A stretch of 64,000 bases of DNA from JAENVU01 sp038250905 (GCA_038250905.1 JBBSBV010000015.1:35875-99874), one strand, 5' to 3'; positions 27,248-36,562 are shown, counted from the first letter of the stretch. Program-made: numbers and translations. Notes: a model not told the origin generated them from the sequence alone.

Positions 27248-27277
27248 TTGATGAACACCGTCGGGGTTCGAACCCGA
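27248..27277. repeat. 30-bp T-arm-like motif shared with 16853-16882
   Basis: The minus strand reads TCGGG-TTCGAAC-CCCGA, a perfect T-arm shape, but no complete tRNA surrounds it. 26 of 30 bases match the copy at 16853. Confidence 0.45.
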
Positions 27278-27350
27278 AGAAGCACGAGCGTGCCGCCTGA
27301 TACCTAGCTGGCACCGCCGCCGACTCGCGGGTGAGCCAGTCGCCGCGACC

Positions 27351-27608
27351 TCACCGCAGGACTGCTGCGACCTTGGCATCTGCTGCATTGGCGATCGCTT
27401 CAAGCTCGGTCGGATCGACCTGACCCGATCCGATGATCGCGATGCTGCCGCCAATGGTGCCAAGAACGCCGTCGACGGTCCCCGTGCGGAAGACGATCAC
27501 GTCGATGTTCACGGTTCCGAAGCTCGTTGGGGCTGTGATGCGCGTGCCGAAGCCGTCATCACCCATCTTCGGCACTGAGACGTCGCCGGCCGTGTATGTC
27601 GTTTCCGC
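27351..27608 (-). pseudogene. C-terminal fragment of an exported protein
   Basis: About 85 residues (AGDVSVPKMGDDGFGTRITA, NIDVIVFRTG, then VDPTELEAIANAADAKVAAV) with the strand-then-final-helix layout of sensor/lipoprotein domains found in actinobacterial surface proteins. Upstream in frame the sequence becomes Cys/Pro/Arg-rich and lacks a signal peptide, so the 5' part is lost. No ribosome-binding site. Confidence 0.4.
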
Positions 27609-27828
27609 GCCGCCAGAAGTTTTCGACGTCCATTGCTTGCCAAAGCATCCCTTGCAGGGCGGTCCGCACTGTCTCGTATCGAGACCTGGCTTCCGTGTCG
27701 GGAGCCGCTGACAAGAGTTCGACGACCTGAGGCAGGATCCCACCACGCGAGCCCCGACCAGATCATCCCGCCGAGCGCGTGCCGGACCGTCTCCCCCGCC
27801 CGCGCAGGCGGCGCGCCATCGGCGGCGG

Positions 27829-29067
27829 TCATTCGAGTACCAACTCTTGCAACGGATTCCGGCGTTGCGCCTGCTCTGCAGCGACGAGCGCGATCGCCAG
27901 GAAGATCCAGAGGTGCCGATAGTGCAGGGTCTCGCGGAAGATCTCGCCGAAGATGTAGGCGACCACGAGCGCGCGCGCGGCCGTCCCGCGCGGGGTGAGC
28001 CGCAGGAGCACCCACCAGAGCAGCAGGAGCCCGAAGAGGCCCATCACGCCTCGTTCCACGACGTACTGGAGGGCCTCGTTGCTGATGTCGGGTCCCTGAG
28101 AGTTCAGCTGAAGCGCCCGCACCGAGCCCGGCCCTGCACCCCAGGGGGTCTCCGGGAGGCGCTCGATCGCCTCCCCCCACACCGAGAACCGCACGCCACC
28201 GCTGCGGTTGAAGCGTGCGGAGTTGAGCCCGGTCTGCGGTTGGCCCTTCCCGGTCACGGGCGCCGAGGTCTGATTGCTCAACACGAACAGCCCGAGCACA
28301 ATGACCAACCCGATGGGGACGAGGCCAATGAGCCGGCGACCCCTCACGAGGTTCTTCGCCTGGTCGAGGTGGGTCACACCGAGGTACCCGAAGCCGATGC
28401 CCAGTTGTAGCATCGCCCCGAACGACCCCGCCGACAAGACCCCGAGCACGGCGACGGCCATCACCGACAGCTTTGTAGTGACGCGGAACGGTGCGCCCGA
28501 CCAGCAGATGATCCCAAGCGCGAGCAGGTTGCCGGCGACGTTCGGGTTCGGGAACGTACCCGACGCGCGCAGCTCGTTCCCACCCGAGGTCGCGAGCTGA
28601 ACTGCGCCCAGGACGATCGCGATACCCACCGCGCCGTAACACAATCGCACCGCCCGTTCGCCGCCCCGACGGAGGATGTCGACAGCGGCCAGGAAGGTGA
28701 GGATGGCGGCGATGTCGCGGATGAACGCGTTCACCGTGAACGACTCGAGTCCTGAGTAGAGCGCACCGATGAGTGACCCGAGGACGATCAGCATGATCGG
28801 CACCGTGAGCTCCCGCCACACGTCGCGTGCCAGCCAGTTGCCCCGCAGCACGTGGAGGTACGACGCGACGACCATCGCGCCGAGCACGAGGTCGGTCAAC
28901 GCGAACCCGCCGCTGTCGTTGCCCTTGCTGCTCTGCGCGCCGCCGAACCTCGGATAGAGGAACGCGACGAGCACCGTCCCGAACACGAGCAGCAGCGTCG
29001 GTAACGGCGTATCGAGGAAGGTCGCTATCCGACCGCGACGCCGGATCCCACCTGGGTCAGCTAGCAC
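27829..29067 (-). CDS. O-antigen ligase/polymerase-like membrane protein
   Basis: 412 residues, about ten hydrophobic helices. A large loop before the last helices carries FNRSGGVRFSVWGEAIERLP and TPWGAGPGS, and an earlier segment reads GTFPNPNVAGNLLALGI; these are hallmarks of the Wzy/WaaL O-antigen ligase family, which joins or polymerises lipid-linked glycans at the outer face of the membrane. GTG start at 29067 preceded by CAGGAGAACC. It follows the beta-helix lipoprotein gene on the same strand with a 165-bp gap. Its partner glycosyltransferases are not in the window. Confidence 0.85.
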   Translation of the reverse strand: MLADPGGIRRRGRIATFLDTPLPTLLLVFGTVLVAFLYPRFGGAQSSKGNDSGGFALTDLVLGAMVVASYLHVLRGNWLARDVWRELTVPIMLIVLGSLIGALYSGLESFTVNAFIRDIAAILTFLAAVDILRRGGERAVRLCYGAVGIAIVLGAVQLATSGGNELRASGTFPNPNVAGNLLALGIICWSGAPFRVTTKLSVMAVAVLGVLSAGSFGAMLQLGIGFGYLGVTHLDQAKNLVRGRRLIGLVPIGLVIVLGLFVLSNQTSAPVTGKGQPQTGLNSARFNRSGGVRFSVWGEAIERLPETPWGAGPGSVRALQLNSQGPDISNEALQYVVERGVMGLFGLLLLWWVLLRLTPRGTAARALVVAYIFGEIFRETLHYRHLWIFLAIALVAAEQAQRRNPLQELVLE

Positions 29068-29232
29068 GGCGGTTCTCCTGGAGGCTGTCGTCGACGACTG
29101 AACGACACAACGCCGCGATCACCGCTAAATGATAAGGCGGTACGTCGACACCCCACTGACGGCCCGTCGGCGTTCTGACCCGGCGTGCAACGGCTCGCAG
29201 CCGGGGGTCTCGCTGACCCACTGACCAGATGG

Positions 29233-30477
29233 TCACGGCGCGACCGCGGTGGTCAAGTTCGCGCAAGGGTTCTCCGTCGCCGCGATGTCCGGAGCGGTTT
29301 CGGGGCAGCCGTGACGCGCAAGCCAGGCGAGACGCGCCCGCTGCCATACGGTCCGGTCGGTCGTGATCCGCACGCCAGGGGGGCGATCCCAGCGCCATCG
29401 TCCGTGGCCGGCCCAGACGATCGTCACGTTTCGGAGCGAGGTGTGGCTCGGAAACGGAAAGTACCGGTCGCTACATGGCGGCCGTTCGAGCAAAAGCATT
29501 GAGTTCTGCATCACGAGACGGTTGGCGTTGGCCGACCACTTGAACGGCGCGTTGTACCCGGATGGGGTGCCCGTAGGACACAGAGGGGTCGGGTGTGGAC
29601 CGGGGAACGCCATCATGCGCAGCAGTACGTGGTCGAGCGAGAACTGCCCTGCCGGGGCGTGGTACTTGAGGAGTTGACTGCCGCGATCGGGTCGTTCGGA
29701 GATTCCGGTGTAGCAGCCATCGAGCAGGCTGTCCGAGATCGCGCCCGAAACGAGGTCGTTGATATCGATGCAGTCGTCGTGGATCGACGAGAGGTAGAGG
29801 TTGCGGAAATAGGCGTTGCCGCCGTCGAGCGGCAAGGTTGCGGTCGTCGTGAACGAACCGCGTGCAGCGATGCCGTCGCTGACGTTGTCAGCACGGAAAC
29901 CGTCGACGAGGTGGCCGGCATCACCGCGGGCGAACTCGGTGAGCGCGGCGCCGTCGTAGTAGGTGCGGGTTCCGTTCGGCTGTCGCTCTTCGGCCTTCAG
30001 CTCGGGCCAGGTCATCGAACGACTCATCGTGCCCGAGACCGAGCCGCCGATGACGCACATGGCGCTCGCTGGCTTCGCCTTGCCGAGCAGCAGCGGGTAG
30101 ATCAAGGGGGTCGACGTGCCAGGGGTGACCGTGCCGTCGCCGGTGAACGTCGCTGTACGCAAGTCGTATGTCGCGTCGTCGACGGGCCGGTCGACGCGAT
30201 ACTGCCCAGCGACGGTTCCGGGAACGGCAGTCCTGACTGCCGCTGGCCGCGCCAGACAGTCCGCCGCCGACACCGGGATCGGAGCCACCCTGGCAGCCGG
30301 ACTCGTCGCCGCGGGCGTTGACGGGGCGCGAGTCGCCCCCCGGTGCGATCCAGTGTCGTGACAAGCGACGATCGAGGTCGCGGCGACAACCGCCGCCATG
30401 ATCAGCCGCACAAAGTGCGCGCTCTTCTGTTTGCGCGAGGCCAAGAGCCAGGACGGTATCCGGCCGGCCTTCGGCAT
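29233..30477 (-). CDS. beta-helix-like exported lipoprotein (paralogue of 20189-21100)
   Basis: 414 residues. Long basic n-region, hydrophobic core LIMAAVVAATSIVAC with a good lipobox (IVA-C), then a low-complexity Ala/Pro/Thr linker and a repeat-like domain. Motifs shared with the paralogue: SSIHDDCIDINDLVSGAISD, SLLDGCYTGIS, APFKWSANAN, NVTIVWAGHG. A parallel beta-helix fold is inferred. ATG at 30477 with GGGGGCGAG upstream is preferred to the ATG 27 nt before. Located upstream of the O-antigen-ligase-like gene, so a polysaccharide-related role is possible. Confidence 0.78.
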   Translation of the reverse strand: MPKAGRIPSWLLASRKQKSAHFVRLIMAAVVAATSIVACHDTGSHRGATRAPSTPAATSPAARVAPIPVSAADCLARPAAVRTAVPGTVAGQYRVDRPVDDATYDLRTATFTGDGTVTPGTSTPLIYPLLLGKAKPASAMCVIGGSVSGTMSRSMTWPELKAEERQPNGTRTYYDGAALTEFARGDAGHLVDGFRADNVSDGIAARGSFTTTATLPLDGGNAYFRNLYLSSIHDDCIDINDLVSGAISDSLLDGCYTGISERPDRGSQLLKYHAPAGQFSLDHVLLRMMAFPGPHPTPLCPTGTPSGYNAPFKWSANANRLVMQNSMLLLERPPCSDRYFPFPSHTSLRNVTIVWAGHGRWRWDRPPGVRITTDRTVWQRARLAWLARHGCPETAPDIAATENPCANLTTAVAP

Positions 30478-31015
30478 CAGCTCGCCCCCTGTCACGCCCG
30501 CCACCGCCGGACTATCGCGCCCCTCAGGTCAGACCACGGTCAACCGGAGGTCAGCATTCCGACCGCGAAGTCCGGGGACGGGTCAGGATCACCTGGCGGT
30601 TCGGATCGAGGCACTCGAAGCCGAGACCAGGCCCGGCCCGAGGAGGACGGTCGGATTGCGTAACCGGCGGCTCTCCGGTCGACACCGAGTCCGGACGATC
30701 TGGTCTTCGGCGCGTACCGTGGCGCGGCTTCCGGCACGCTCGCCAGCGGCGTGAACCCACTGGAACGCGCACACGCTCCAACCGCCCAGAGGACCCACCA
30801 CCGACGCCGCCACGCTGCACTGAGCACGCCCCCCGTGGCCTTGAACGGTGCGACCGAGATGGCCGGAGCACCGACGCCTGGCAGATGTCGTCCGGCCTGG
30901 ATGCCCACCAGATCTCAGCTGAGACTTCGGTACTGGGCTCGCGAACGAGTCGCTCCGTGGGTCCGCACTCATCGGGTCATCGACCCGATGATCGCGCGGT
31001 TCCACATCCGAAGAC
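30478..31015. other. 538-bp intergenic region with a palindromic repeat
   Basis: Short frames on both strands are Arg/Ser-rich and unconvincing. Holds the promoter of the lipoprotein gene and the palindrome at 30970-30990. Confidence 0.45.
30970..30990. repeat. dispersed palindrome, perfect copy
   Basis: 8-bp arms CATCGGGT/ACCCGATG around CATCG. It lies 26 nt past the 3' end of the small minus-strand gene at 31016. Confidence 0.8.
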
Positions 31016-31225
31016 CTAGTCCGCCAGGCGGTTGAGCAATTCCCTGTCGCGGGCAATGATTGCCCGCAACCGCTCCGTGAAGTCTTTGTCGTTGCGGACC
31101 CGTTCGACCTGGACAGCAAGTGAGTCGTCGATCGGATCTTCGGCGCTAGTACAACCCTCTTGCATCTCAGCGTCCGCCTGGTCCGCGCCATCCCGCGGCA
31201 CTCCTGCGCTCGGCTCCGTCGTCAT
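31016..31225 (-). CDS. small acidic protein, possible antitoxin
   Basis: 69 residues: a disordered acidic N-terminus and a helical C-terminus (VERVRNDKDFTERLRAII, then ARDRELLNRLAD). Such a RDxxLLxRL end occurs in small antitoxins, but no ribbon-helix-helix precedes it, so it may be a truncated form. No strong ribosome-binding site. Next to a DUF433/DUF5615 module in divergent orientation. Confidence 0.5.
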   Translation of the reverse strand: MTTEPSAGVPRDGADQADAEMQEGCTSAEDPIDDSLAVQVERVRNDKDFTERLRAIIARDRELLNRLAD

Positions 31226-31361
31226 GCCGCCACGCTACCGAGGCCTCAAGATCACGCCGCTCGTGAATCCGAAAGCGACCGGCGCTGCTCGCTCCACGCG
31301 TCAGAACTAATTGCGAAACTCGACACTTCCTCCGCGTACGCTGGTGTCTCAGGAGGGCACC

Positions 31362-31592
31362 GTGGTATTCGAACGAATCAGCATTGATCCGGCACTGATG
31401 GGTGGCCAGCCGTGCATTCGTGGACTCCGGATTCCGGTCGCGTCGGTGGTCGCGATGGTGGCGGATGGAATGACCGTCGAAGAGATCGTCGGAGAACACC
31501 CGGACCTCGAGCCGGGCGATGTTGCCGAAGCGCTTCGGTACGCCGCTGAGGCCGTTCGTGAACGCGAGTTGCCTCTTCGCCGCGGCGCGTGA
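31362..31592 (+). CDS. DUF433 antitoxin
   Basis: 76 residues, the normal length of DUF433. FERISIDPALMGGQPCIRGL, then RIPVASVVAMVADGMTVEEI and the HPDLEPGDVAEALRYA helix are the family pattern, a winged-HTH-like DNA-binding fold. GTG at 31362 is fixed by a perfect AGGAGG 5 nt upstream; an in-frame ATG further upstream has none. It overlaps the next gene by 4 nt (GTGA), forming a type II toxin-antitoxin-like pair. Confidence 0.9.
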   Translation: MVFERISIDPALMGGQPCIRGLRIPVASVVAMVADGMTVEEIVGEHPDLEPGDVAEALRYAAEAVRERELPLRRGA

Positions 31593-31963
31593 AGTTCCTC
31601 GTCGATCAGAACCTCTCACCCGCCGTCGCTGGCTTGCTGACCGCAGCGGGCCACGACGCCATTCACCATCGGGATCGTGCGATGCAGCGCGCGACCGACG
31701 AAGCGGTGGTCGACTTCGCGAGGCTCGAGGACCGGGTCCTCATCTCTGCCGACACCGACTTCGGATTTCTTCTCGCCCGTTCCGGGGCGACGCGCCCATC
31801 GTTCTTGCTGCTCCGGCGAGGGACCGAGCGGCGCGCTGCGGAGCAGGCGCAACTCATTCTCGACAACCTCGGCGATGTTGAAGATGATCTCGTCACCGGT
31901 TGCATCGTGGTCCTCACCGATGAGCACGTTCGGGTCCGACGGCTCCCGTTACCTCCGGCGTGA
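31589..31963 (+). CDS. DUF5615 PIN-like toxin
   Basis: 124 residues. MKFLVDQNLSPAVAGLL carries the first acidic residue of the PIN-like fold and VLISADTDFGFLLAR the second acidic cluster, as in DUF5615 (Mut7-C/PIN-like) proteins that pair with DUF433. Predicted ribonuclease toxin. The start overlaps the DUF433 stop. A palindromic repeat lies 30 nt after the stop. Confidence 0.9.
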   Translation: MKFLVDQNLSPAVAGLLTAAGHDAIHHRDRAMQRATDEAVVDFARLEDRVLISADTDFGFLLARSGATRPSFLLLRRGTERRAAEQAQLILDNLGDVEDDLVTGCIVVLTDEHVRVRRLPLPPA

Positions 31964-31992
31964 AGAACTAGGTCGCCGCGACCGGGAGCTCC

Positions 31993-32016
31993 CATCATGG
32001 GGCTACCAGCCCGATG
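31993..32016. repeat. dispersed palindrome downstream of DUF5615
   Basis: CATCATGGGGCT-ACC-AGCCCGATG: arms pair through GGGCT/AGCCC. In reverse orientation it matches the copy at 42178-42202 over about 20 nt. Confidence 0.6.
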
Positions 32017-32218
32017 TCAGCGTCGAGCCGGCTCTCCAAGAACTGCAGTTGTCGGGTCCTCGCACGGAGGGCCGAGCAGAGTTTCGGTCGACAGCCCAAT
32101 CGGTGTAGGAGCCAGCAGGGGCGCCGCCAATAATGACTTGGACGTGGTCTGCGATCGCCTGACTGGCAAACGCACGCCTAATCAGCGTCGACAGTCCGTA
32201 ACACCAGCTATCCGGCGA

Positions 32219-33982
32219 TCACGTTGCTTTCGTGCTGACCATCGGCGATCCAGCGACAACGAACTTGCTAACTTGCACCGCACCTGAGGCCGTGAAGGCC
32301 CACCCAAATGCCTTCCACTTGTCGGCTGTCGTGCCCCAAACGTCAGAGGCGAAGTACTGGGTGGTCAGACCGATGACAATCGCAATACCCAATGCGAGGA
32401 CCGCCACTAGCACCTCAATGCCAACGACAATCTGATGGTCTCGCCGACCCGCTTGCAATGCCTTCGCTAGCTGGATCTCGACGGGAATGGGCTGTGCTCG
32501 ACCAACGGTCGCAGCCCGTGCAGCCGTTCCGGAGAATCTCGCGACAGCAAGCTGGTCTAGGTCAAGCTCGTCAAGCTCGCCAAAGTCGGCGCGAACGTGC
32601 TGTTGCAGCTGTGCAAGACGAGAACGAAGAGTCCAAAGCGCAGTCTCCGGAAGCAGGGCACCGGTATCCAGCGCCTTCAGCATCAGATCCTGCAGCTGTT
32701 CATGATCATCGGCGGTACGTGAGAGCGTCTCCGCTATGTCCTCGACGAGATCGACCCATCGAACAGACACTGTCGCATACGCGTAGATCTCGGGATCGGT
32801 CAGACTGCGGAGATCTGGTGTTCGCATAGCCGCACTTACGATGGAGGCCGCAAGCCTAGAATTTGAGTGCTGGTTGCTGAGCCGCGCGCCTTGCGCCAGA
32901 AGGACTTCAAGCGCGCCAACCGCGGCGACGCAGACCCGGGCGCGCCGATCTAGCTCATCAGCGTCCGCTTGTAGACTCATCTGATTAAGACACTTCACCC
33001 ACGCCTCGCGAAGCTCTTCTCGGGCAACTAACGCGATTCCTCCTGGTTCACGAAGCACGGCTTCTACGCGAGCTCGTTGCTTTGCCACTAGCGCTCCGAC
33101 GTCGCTTTTACGCGAACGCTTCTGAACAACGGGAAGGAGCCATCCAGCCGCGAGCGCGACGCCCGTTGCGACCAATGAGCCGGCTCCGATGAAGCGGACC
33201 GCCGTCGACCAGGAGCGAGTTCTCCTGAACTCAAGAGATACCTCCCCAGAGTCCTTGGACGTCGGGTCGACGTCGATCTTGGTCGTCCACTTACCAACCT
33301 CTTTCAACGGTCCTGTCGCTATTAGCAGCCGTTTAGAGCCAGCAACACCCCGACGCCTTGCATTGGAAGGCCCGTTCAGGTCGCGGCATTCGACTGACTG
33401 ACGACCCGATACGGGAACCGCCGCGAACGGCGTGAGCGACGAAGGCCCCGAGAGTTGACCGGTGTCTCCCCGGAACGATTGCCCACCTGGAACTGATTGA
33501 ACGAAGCATTGGGGATCGTCAGTTTCGACGACTCGCGAGATCGTTGAAGGCGTTACGCGCCTAACGGCTCGAGCCTCAACCGTCACGGAGACCAGGAGCG
33601 ATCCATTGTCCTTCGACGCGACAACCGTCAGTGTCCCAGACCCCGCCTCCGTCGCAGATCGACGAGTAAGGGTGACCTCCACAACTTGACCCGGACCCAC
33701 AGACTGGCAGGACAAGCATCTACTGGCCACAAGCTCGGCGAGGTCAGCGCTCGGCGTGACTTCAAACTTCTGGCTGTCGCTCGTCGAATTTGTCAGCTGG
33801 ATCGCGACGGAGCCACGAGTGGCAGGAAGTACTGCGGACGAAGGCCCTGACACACTCGCACCTCCGGCCGCCGTCGGACCGATGACGAGAGCAAGCCAGC
33901 ACGCCGCAAGTAACACCATCGCTACCCTGCCGCACCGCACAAATGGCAGGGTATCGGGAGATCGAAACGAGGTCCAGGGCAC
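32219..33982 (-). CDS. large exported/membrane protein of unknown function
   Basis: 587 residues. N-terminal hydrophobic segment (MVLLAACWLALVIGPTAAGG) acts as signal peptide or anchor; residues about 45-250 form an extracellular beta-rich part with a CLSC pair and further Cys; one TM helix follows (about 268-290, GAGSLVATGVALAAGWLLPV), then a mostly helical cytoplasmic region and two C-terminal hydrophobic segments (about 518-542 and 562-582). No family recognised. GTG at 33982 gives the longest form; ATG at 33919 is possible. Codon usage is less GC-biased than in the flanking operons. Divergent from the pentapeptide-repeat gene with a 115-bp shared promoter region. Confidence 0.7.
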   Translation of the reverse strand: MPWTSFRSPDTLPFVRCGRVAMVLLAACWLALVIGPTAAGGASVSGPSSAVLPATRGSVAIQLTNSTSDSQKFEVTPSADLAELVASRCLSCQSVGPGQVVEVTLTRRSATEAGSGTLTVVASKDNGSLLVSVTVEARAVRRVTPSTISRVVETDDPQCFVQSVPGGQSFRGDTGQLSGPSSLTPFAAVPVSGRQSVECRDLNGPSNARRRGVAGSKRLLIATGPLKEVGKWTTKIDVDPTSKDSGEVSLEFRRTRSWSTAVRFIGAGSLVATGVALAAGWLLPVVQKRSRKSDVGALVAKQRARVEAVLREPGGIALVAREELREAWVKCLNQMSLQADADELDRRARVCVAAVGALEVLLAQGARLSNQHSNSRLAASIVSAAMRTPDLRSLTDPEIYAYATVSVRWVDLVEDIAETLSRTADDHEQLQDLMLKALDTGALLPETALWTLRSRLAQLQQHVRADFGELDELDLDQLAVARFSGTAARAATVGRAQPIPVEIQLAKALQAGRRDHQIVVGIEVLVAVLALGIAIVIGLTTQYFASDVWGTTADKWKAFGWAFTASGAVQVSKFVVAGSPMVSTKAT

Positions 33983-34097
33983 TGCAGGTGAGAACTCTGG
34001 AGTGGTTGCCGTCCAAGGCCCGCCAATCGCGACTCCTCAGAGTTCGCGCGAGTCTCGTCGACCCCAATGATTTACGCTCACAAGTAGAGTTCGCTGA

Positions 34098-34973
34098 GTG
34101 AAGTTGAGTCGTCGTGGGCGGGCAAATCACCGTCGGGGTGAACCGTGGCCGCTCCGATTTGCCGCGGTCATTGTGATATCGGCCGCTGTGCTCGCCAGCG
34201 GTCTTACGGTCGTTGCGCTATTCCGACCTTCAGTCTTCGAACAGCACCTCCGTGTTCTGTGCTCGACGCCCGTCCGTTGTGATCCCATTGCGCTCGCGAA
34301 CGCCCGTGCTCGAGCGCGGAGCGACGCCCGTAGTTCGGAGCTAAAGATCGCGGCCGGAATCGCGGCTCTCGCAGCGGGTCTACTCGCGTGGGGGCGACTT
34401 GAACTATCCAAGGCTGAACACCTATCAGCCCGGTACTCACAGGCGATCGACCAACTCGGAAGCCAGTCGTCGGATGTCCGCCTGGGCGGTATCTACTCGC
34501 TCGATGGCCTTGCTCGCACTTCCCGGGACGATCGGGCGACGATCGCAGCAGTCCTCTGTGCGTTTGTGCGGGACCACACCGGAAGTCCTGCGCTCGACAT
34601 GACGGTTGCGCCGAGCACTGAAATCCAGGCCGCTCTGGACGTCCTCTGTCGGCAAGCCGACCGTGCGTGGCCGAATCCACTGGATCTCTCAGGCGCCAAC
34701 CTCTCACGCGGCAACCTCATCGGCGCGAATCTGAGTGGCGCCAACCTGAGCGGCGCCAACCTGGAACGCGCCAATCTTGCATCTGCCTCGCTTGCTAACG
34801 CCAACCTCGGGCAAGTCAACTTCACCGACGCCCTCTTGATGTTTGCGGACCTAACCGACGCCGACTTCATCTTCGCAAGTCTCGTCCGTGCGAATCTCAC
34901 CGAGGCCAACACGCTCGGCGCCGATTTCGAATCTGCCGATCTCACCGATGTGGTTGGTTTCCGACTGCCCTAG
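34098..34973 (+). CDS. membrane-anchored pentapeptide-repeat protein
   Basis: 291 residues. Two hydrophobic segments (about 21-43 and 82-97), then ARYSQAIDQLGSQSSDVRLG, a helical segment usual in actinobacterial pentapeptide proteins, and from about residue 195 A(N/D)LxX repeats: GANLSRGNLIGANLSGANLS and onward to ADLTDVVGF. The repeats form a right-handed quadrilateral beta-helix. Function unknown; some relatives act in signalling or gyrase protection. GTG start. Two palindromes follow the stop. Confidence 0.87.
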   Translation: MKLSRRGRANHRRGEPWPLRFAAVIVISAAVLASGLTVVALFRPSVFEQHLRVLCSTPVRCDPIALANARARARSDARSSELKIAAGIAALAAGLLAWGRLELSKAEHLSARYSQAIDQLGSQSSDVRLGGIYSLDGLARTSRDDRATIAAVLCAFVRDHTGSPALDMTVAPSTEIQAALDVLCRQADRAWPNPLDLSGANLSRGNLIGANLSGANLSGANLERANLASASLANANLGQVNFTDALLMFADLTDADFIFASLVRANLTEANTLGADFESADLTDVVGFRLP

Positions 34974-35015
34974 AGCCGACCCATCTCGTGCGTTTCGCAG
35001 CAACAGCGGTTGCGG

Positions 35016-35034
35016 ATCGGGTTGCGGGCCCGAT
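35016..35034. repeat. dispersed palindrome copy
   Basis: ATCGGG/CCCGAT arms around TTGCGGG, 43 nt after the pentapeptide-repeat gene. Confidence 0.65.
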
Positions 35035-35088
35035 GACTCGTCGGCGAGTTGCCCAATGGTCGCGGTCGGGAACCACGCCGTAGTGAGG

Positions 35089-35113
35089 ATCGTTGGGTCA
35101 GGGACCCGATGGT
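35089..35113. repeat. dispersed palindrome, partly decayed copy
   Basis: ATCGTTGGGTC-AGG-GACCCGATGG; inner arms GGGTC/GACCC are intact, outer left arm has a changed base. Confidence 0.55.
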
Positions 35114-35319
35114 CGTTGGCGTGGGCGGACTCGGGGACTTCCGAGGGCACTGTTGCATTGAGCGATCGCCGCGCCCTCCGGCCAGGGCCGCCGCCCGAAT
35201 TGGGCGAATCGTTCCGACCGAAACAGATCACCTTGCCTGATTCGCACACCGAATCGACGCCGTGACGCGGCGCAGGATTGTCTTGTTTGCGCCCAACGCA
35301 ACAGTGCCCGACGTCGGGG

Positions 35320-36315
35320 TCAGCGCGATTGCAGGACGAACCGGCCTCCGCCGCCGGCGTCCAGTGCAGCCCGGGCCGCGGGGTCGTCGCGAGCCACGAC
35401 CGCGACGAAATCTGCAACCAGCGCAGCGGTGTGCGCGAGATCTGGGTCGGTGGTGAAGGTCCCTTCGTGATCGCCGCCGGCGACTGTGAGGAGCCACGCG
35501 GGCCCGGGCACGTGCCGGTACAGGGCGATCGTGTGCGCGAGGGGGTTCACCTCGTCTGCTGCGCCCGAGACCGCGAACAACGCCGGCGCCGGACCGAACC
35601 GGACCGCCCCGGTCATCGGCACGTCGGCCGTGGACAGCGCGACGACCGCGCGGATCGGTGCCGAAGAGCAACTGGACACGTAGCCGGCCCACGCGGCCGC
35701 GGTTGCGCCGTCGGAATGGCCGGCGACGATCACCGGCGCGGCCTTCAGCGCCGCGGCCAGGCCCGCCGGCGGATGTCGCTCGAGCCAGTCGCCGACGAAC
35801 CCCAAGTCGCACGGCTCGTTCTGCAGGTCGGACTCGACTGGTGGACCGGGATACGCGGTGCTCTCACCAGGCAGCTCTGGAGCCGCCACGACGACACCGG
35901 AGCGCGTGAGATCGTCGAGCAACGTCGAATAGGTGGCGGCGGTCGTGGCGTACCCGTGCGCGAAGACCACGAGCGGCAATACGCCCGGCGCGACCGTCCC
36001 CGCGATGGACGTCGGCCAACGCAGCGTGGTGCGGAGAAGTCGGCCCGCACGGGCCGACACCGATCCTCGGGCGGGTGACCCACGGGCCGGGTCGACAAGA
36101 TCGATGGTCGCCGACTTCACCAGCCATGGTGGTCCGACGACCGGCACCGGGGGCCGGCCTGCCGCGCGCGGAACCGATCGCGGTCGAGCGTGGGGCCTCC
36201 GCGAAGCCACCGACGATGGATGACCCATCCGAGCGTCGATCACCACAGCGGTAACGGCCGCGAGAACCAGAGCCGCGCAGCACGTCAGCACCACAATCCG
36301 ACGCGATCCGTTCAC
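35320..36315 (-). CDS. secreted or membrane-anchored alpha/beta hydrolase
   Basis: 331 residues. Hydrophobic N-terminus (about 7-28) as anchor or signal, then an alpha/beta hydrolase fold: oxyanion region LVVFAHGYATTAATYSTLLD, nucleophile Ser in AGHSDGATAA, acid in SGAADEVNP, and His in VAGGDHEGTF. The layout resembles dienelactone hydrolase/chlorophyllase/PET-hydrolase-like esterases. Substrate unknown. Divergent from the phosphodiester glycosidase gene. Confidence 0.87.
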   Translation of the reverse strand: MNGSRRIVVLTCCAALVLAAVTAVVIDARMGHPSSVASRRPHARPRSVPRAAGRPPVPVVGPPWLVKSATIDLVDPARGSPARGSVSARAGRLLRTTLRWPTSIAGTVAPGVLPLVVFAHGYATTAATYSTLLDDLTRSGVVVAAPELPGESTAYPGPPVESDLQNEPCDLGFVGDWLERHPPAGLAAALKAAPVIVAGHSDGATAAAWAGYVSSCSSAPIRAVVALSTADVPMTGAVRFGPAPALFAVSGAADEVNPLAHTIALYRHVPGPAWLLTVAGGDHEGTFTTDPDLAHTAALVADFVAVVARDDPAARAALDAGGGGRFVLQSR

Positions 36316-36562
36316 GCCCGCAACGCCGATTCACGATGCCCGAACCCGATCACGGTGCGATTCTGGTCCTTCGGGCGGAGATCGACCGCTGACCTGGCGC
36401 CTTCGAGTTCGGGTTCGGGTTCGGATGCTGCGCGCATGGCTCCAGTATGAATATGGGCGAAAAGCGGTAAGCGCCTGGTCATTTGGCCCGTACCGCGCCC
36501 TTCGCGTGGCCGAGAGCCTGGAAGGCTCTTGCCGTTCACGTCGTCAGTCGAGGAGCGACCCG

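Larger units (their letters stand above)
34974..35319. other. 346-bp intergenic region with two palindromes
   Basis: No gene. Convergent between the pentapeptide and hydrolase genes; holds repeats at 35016-35034 and 35089-35113. Confidence 0.5.

Noticed and set aside
36404..36424. Tandem GGTTCG-like run near the hydrolase/glycosidase divergent region
   Set aside because: Only three units and no dyad; probably chance in GC-rich DNA.
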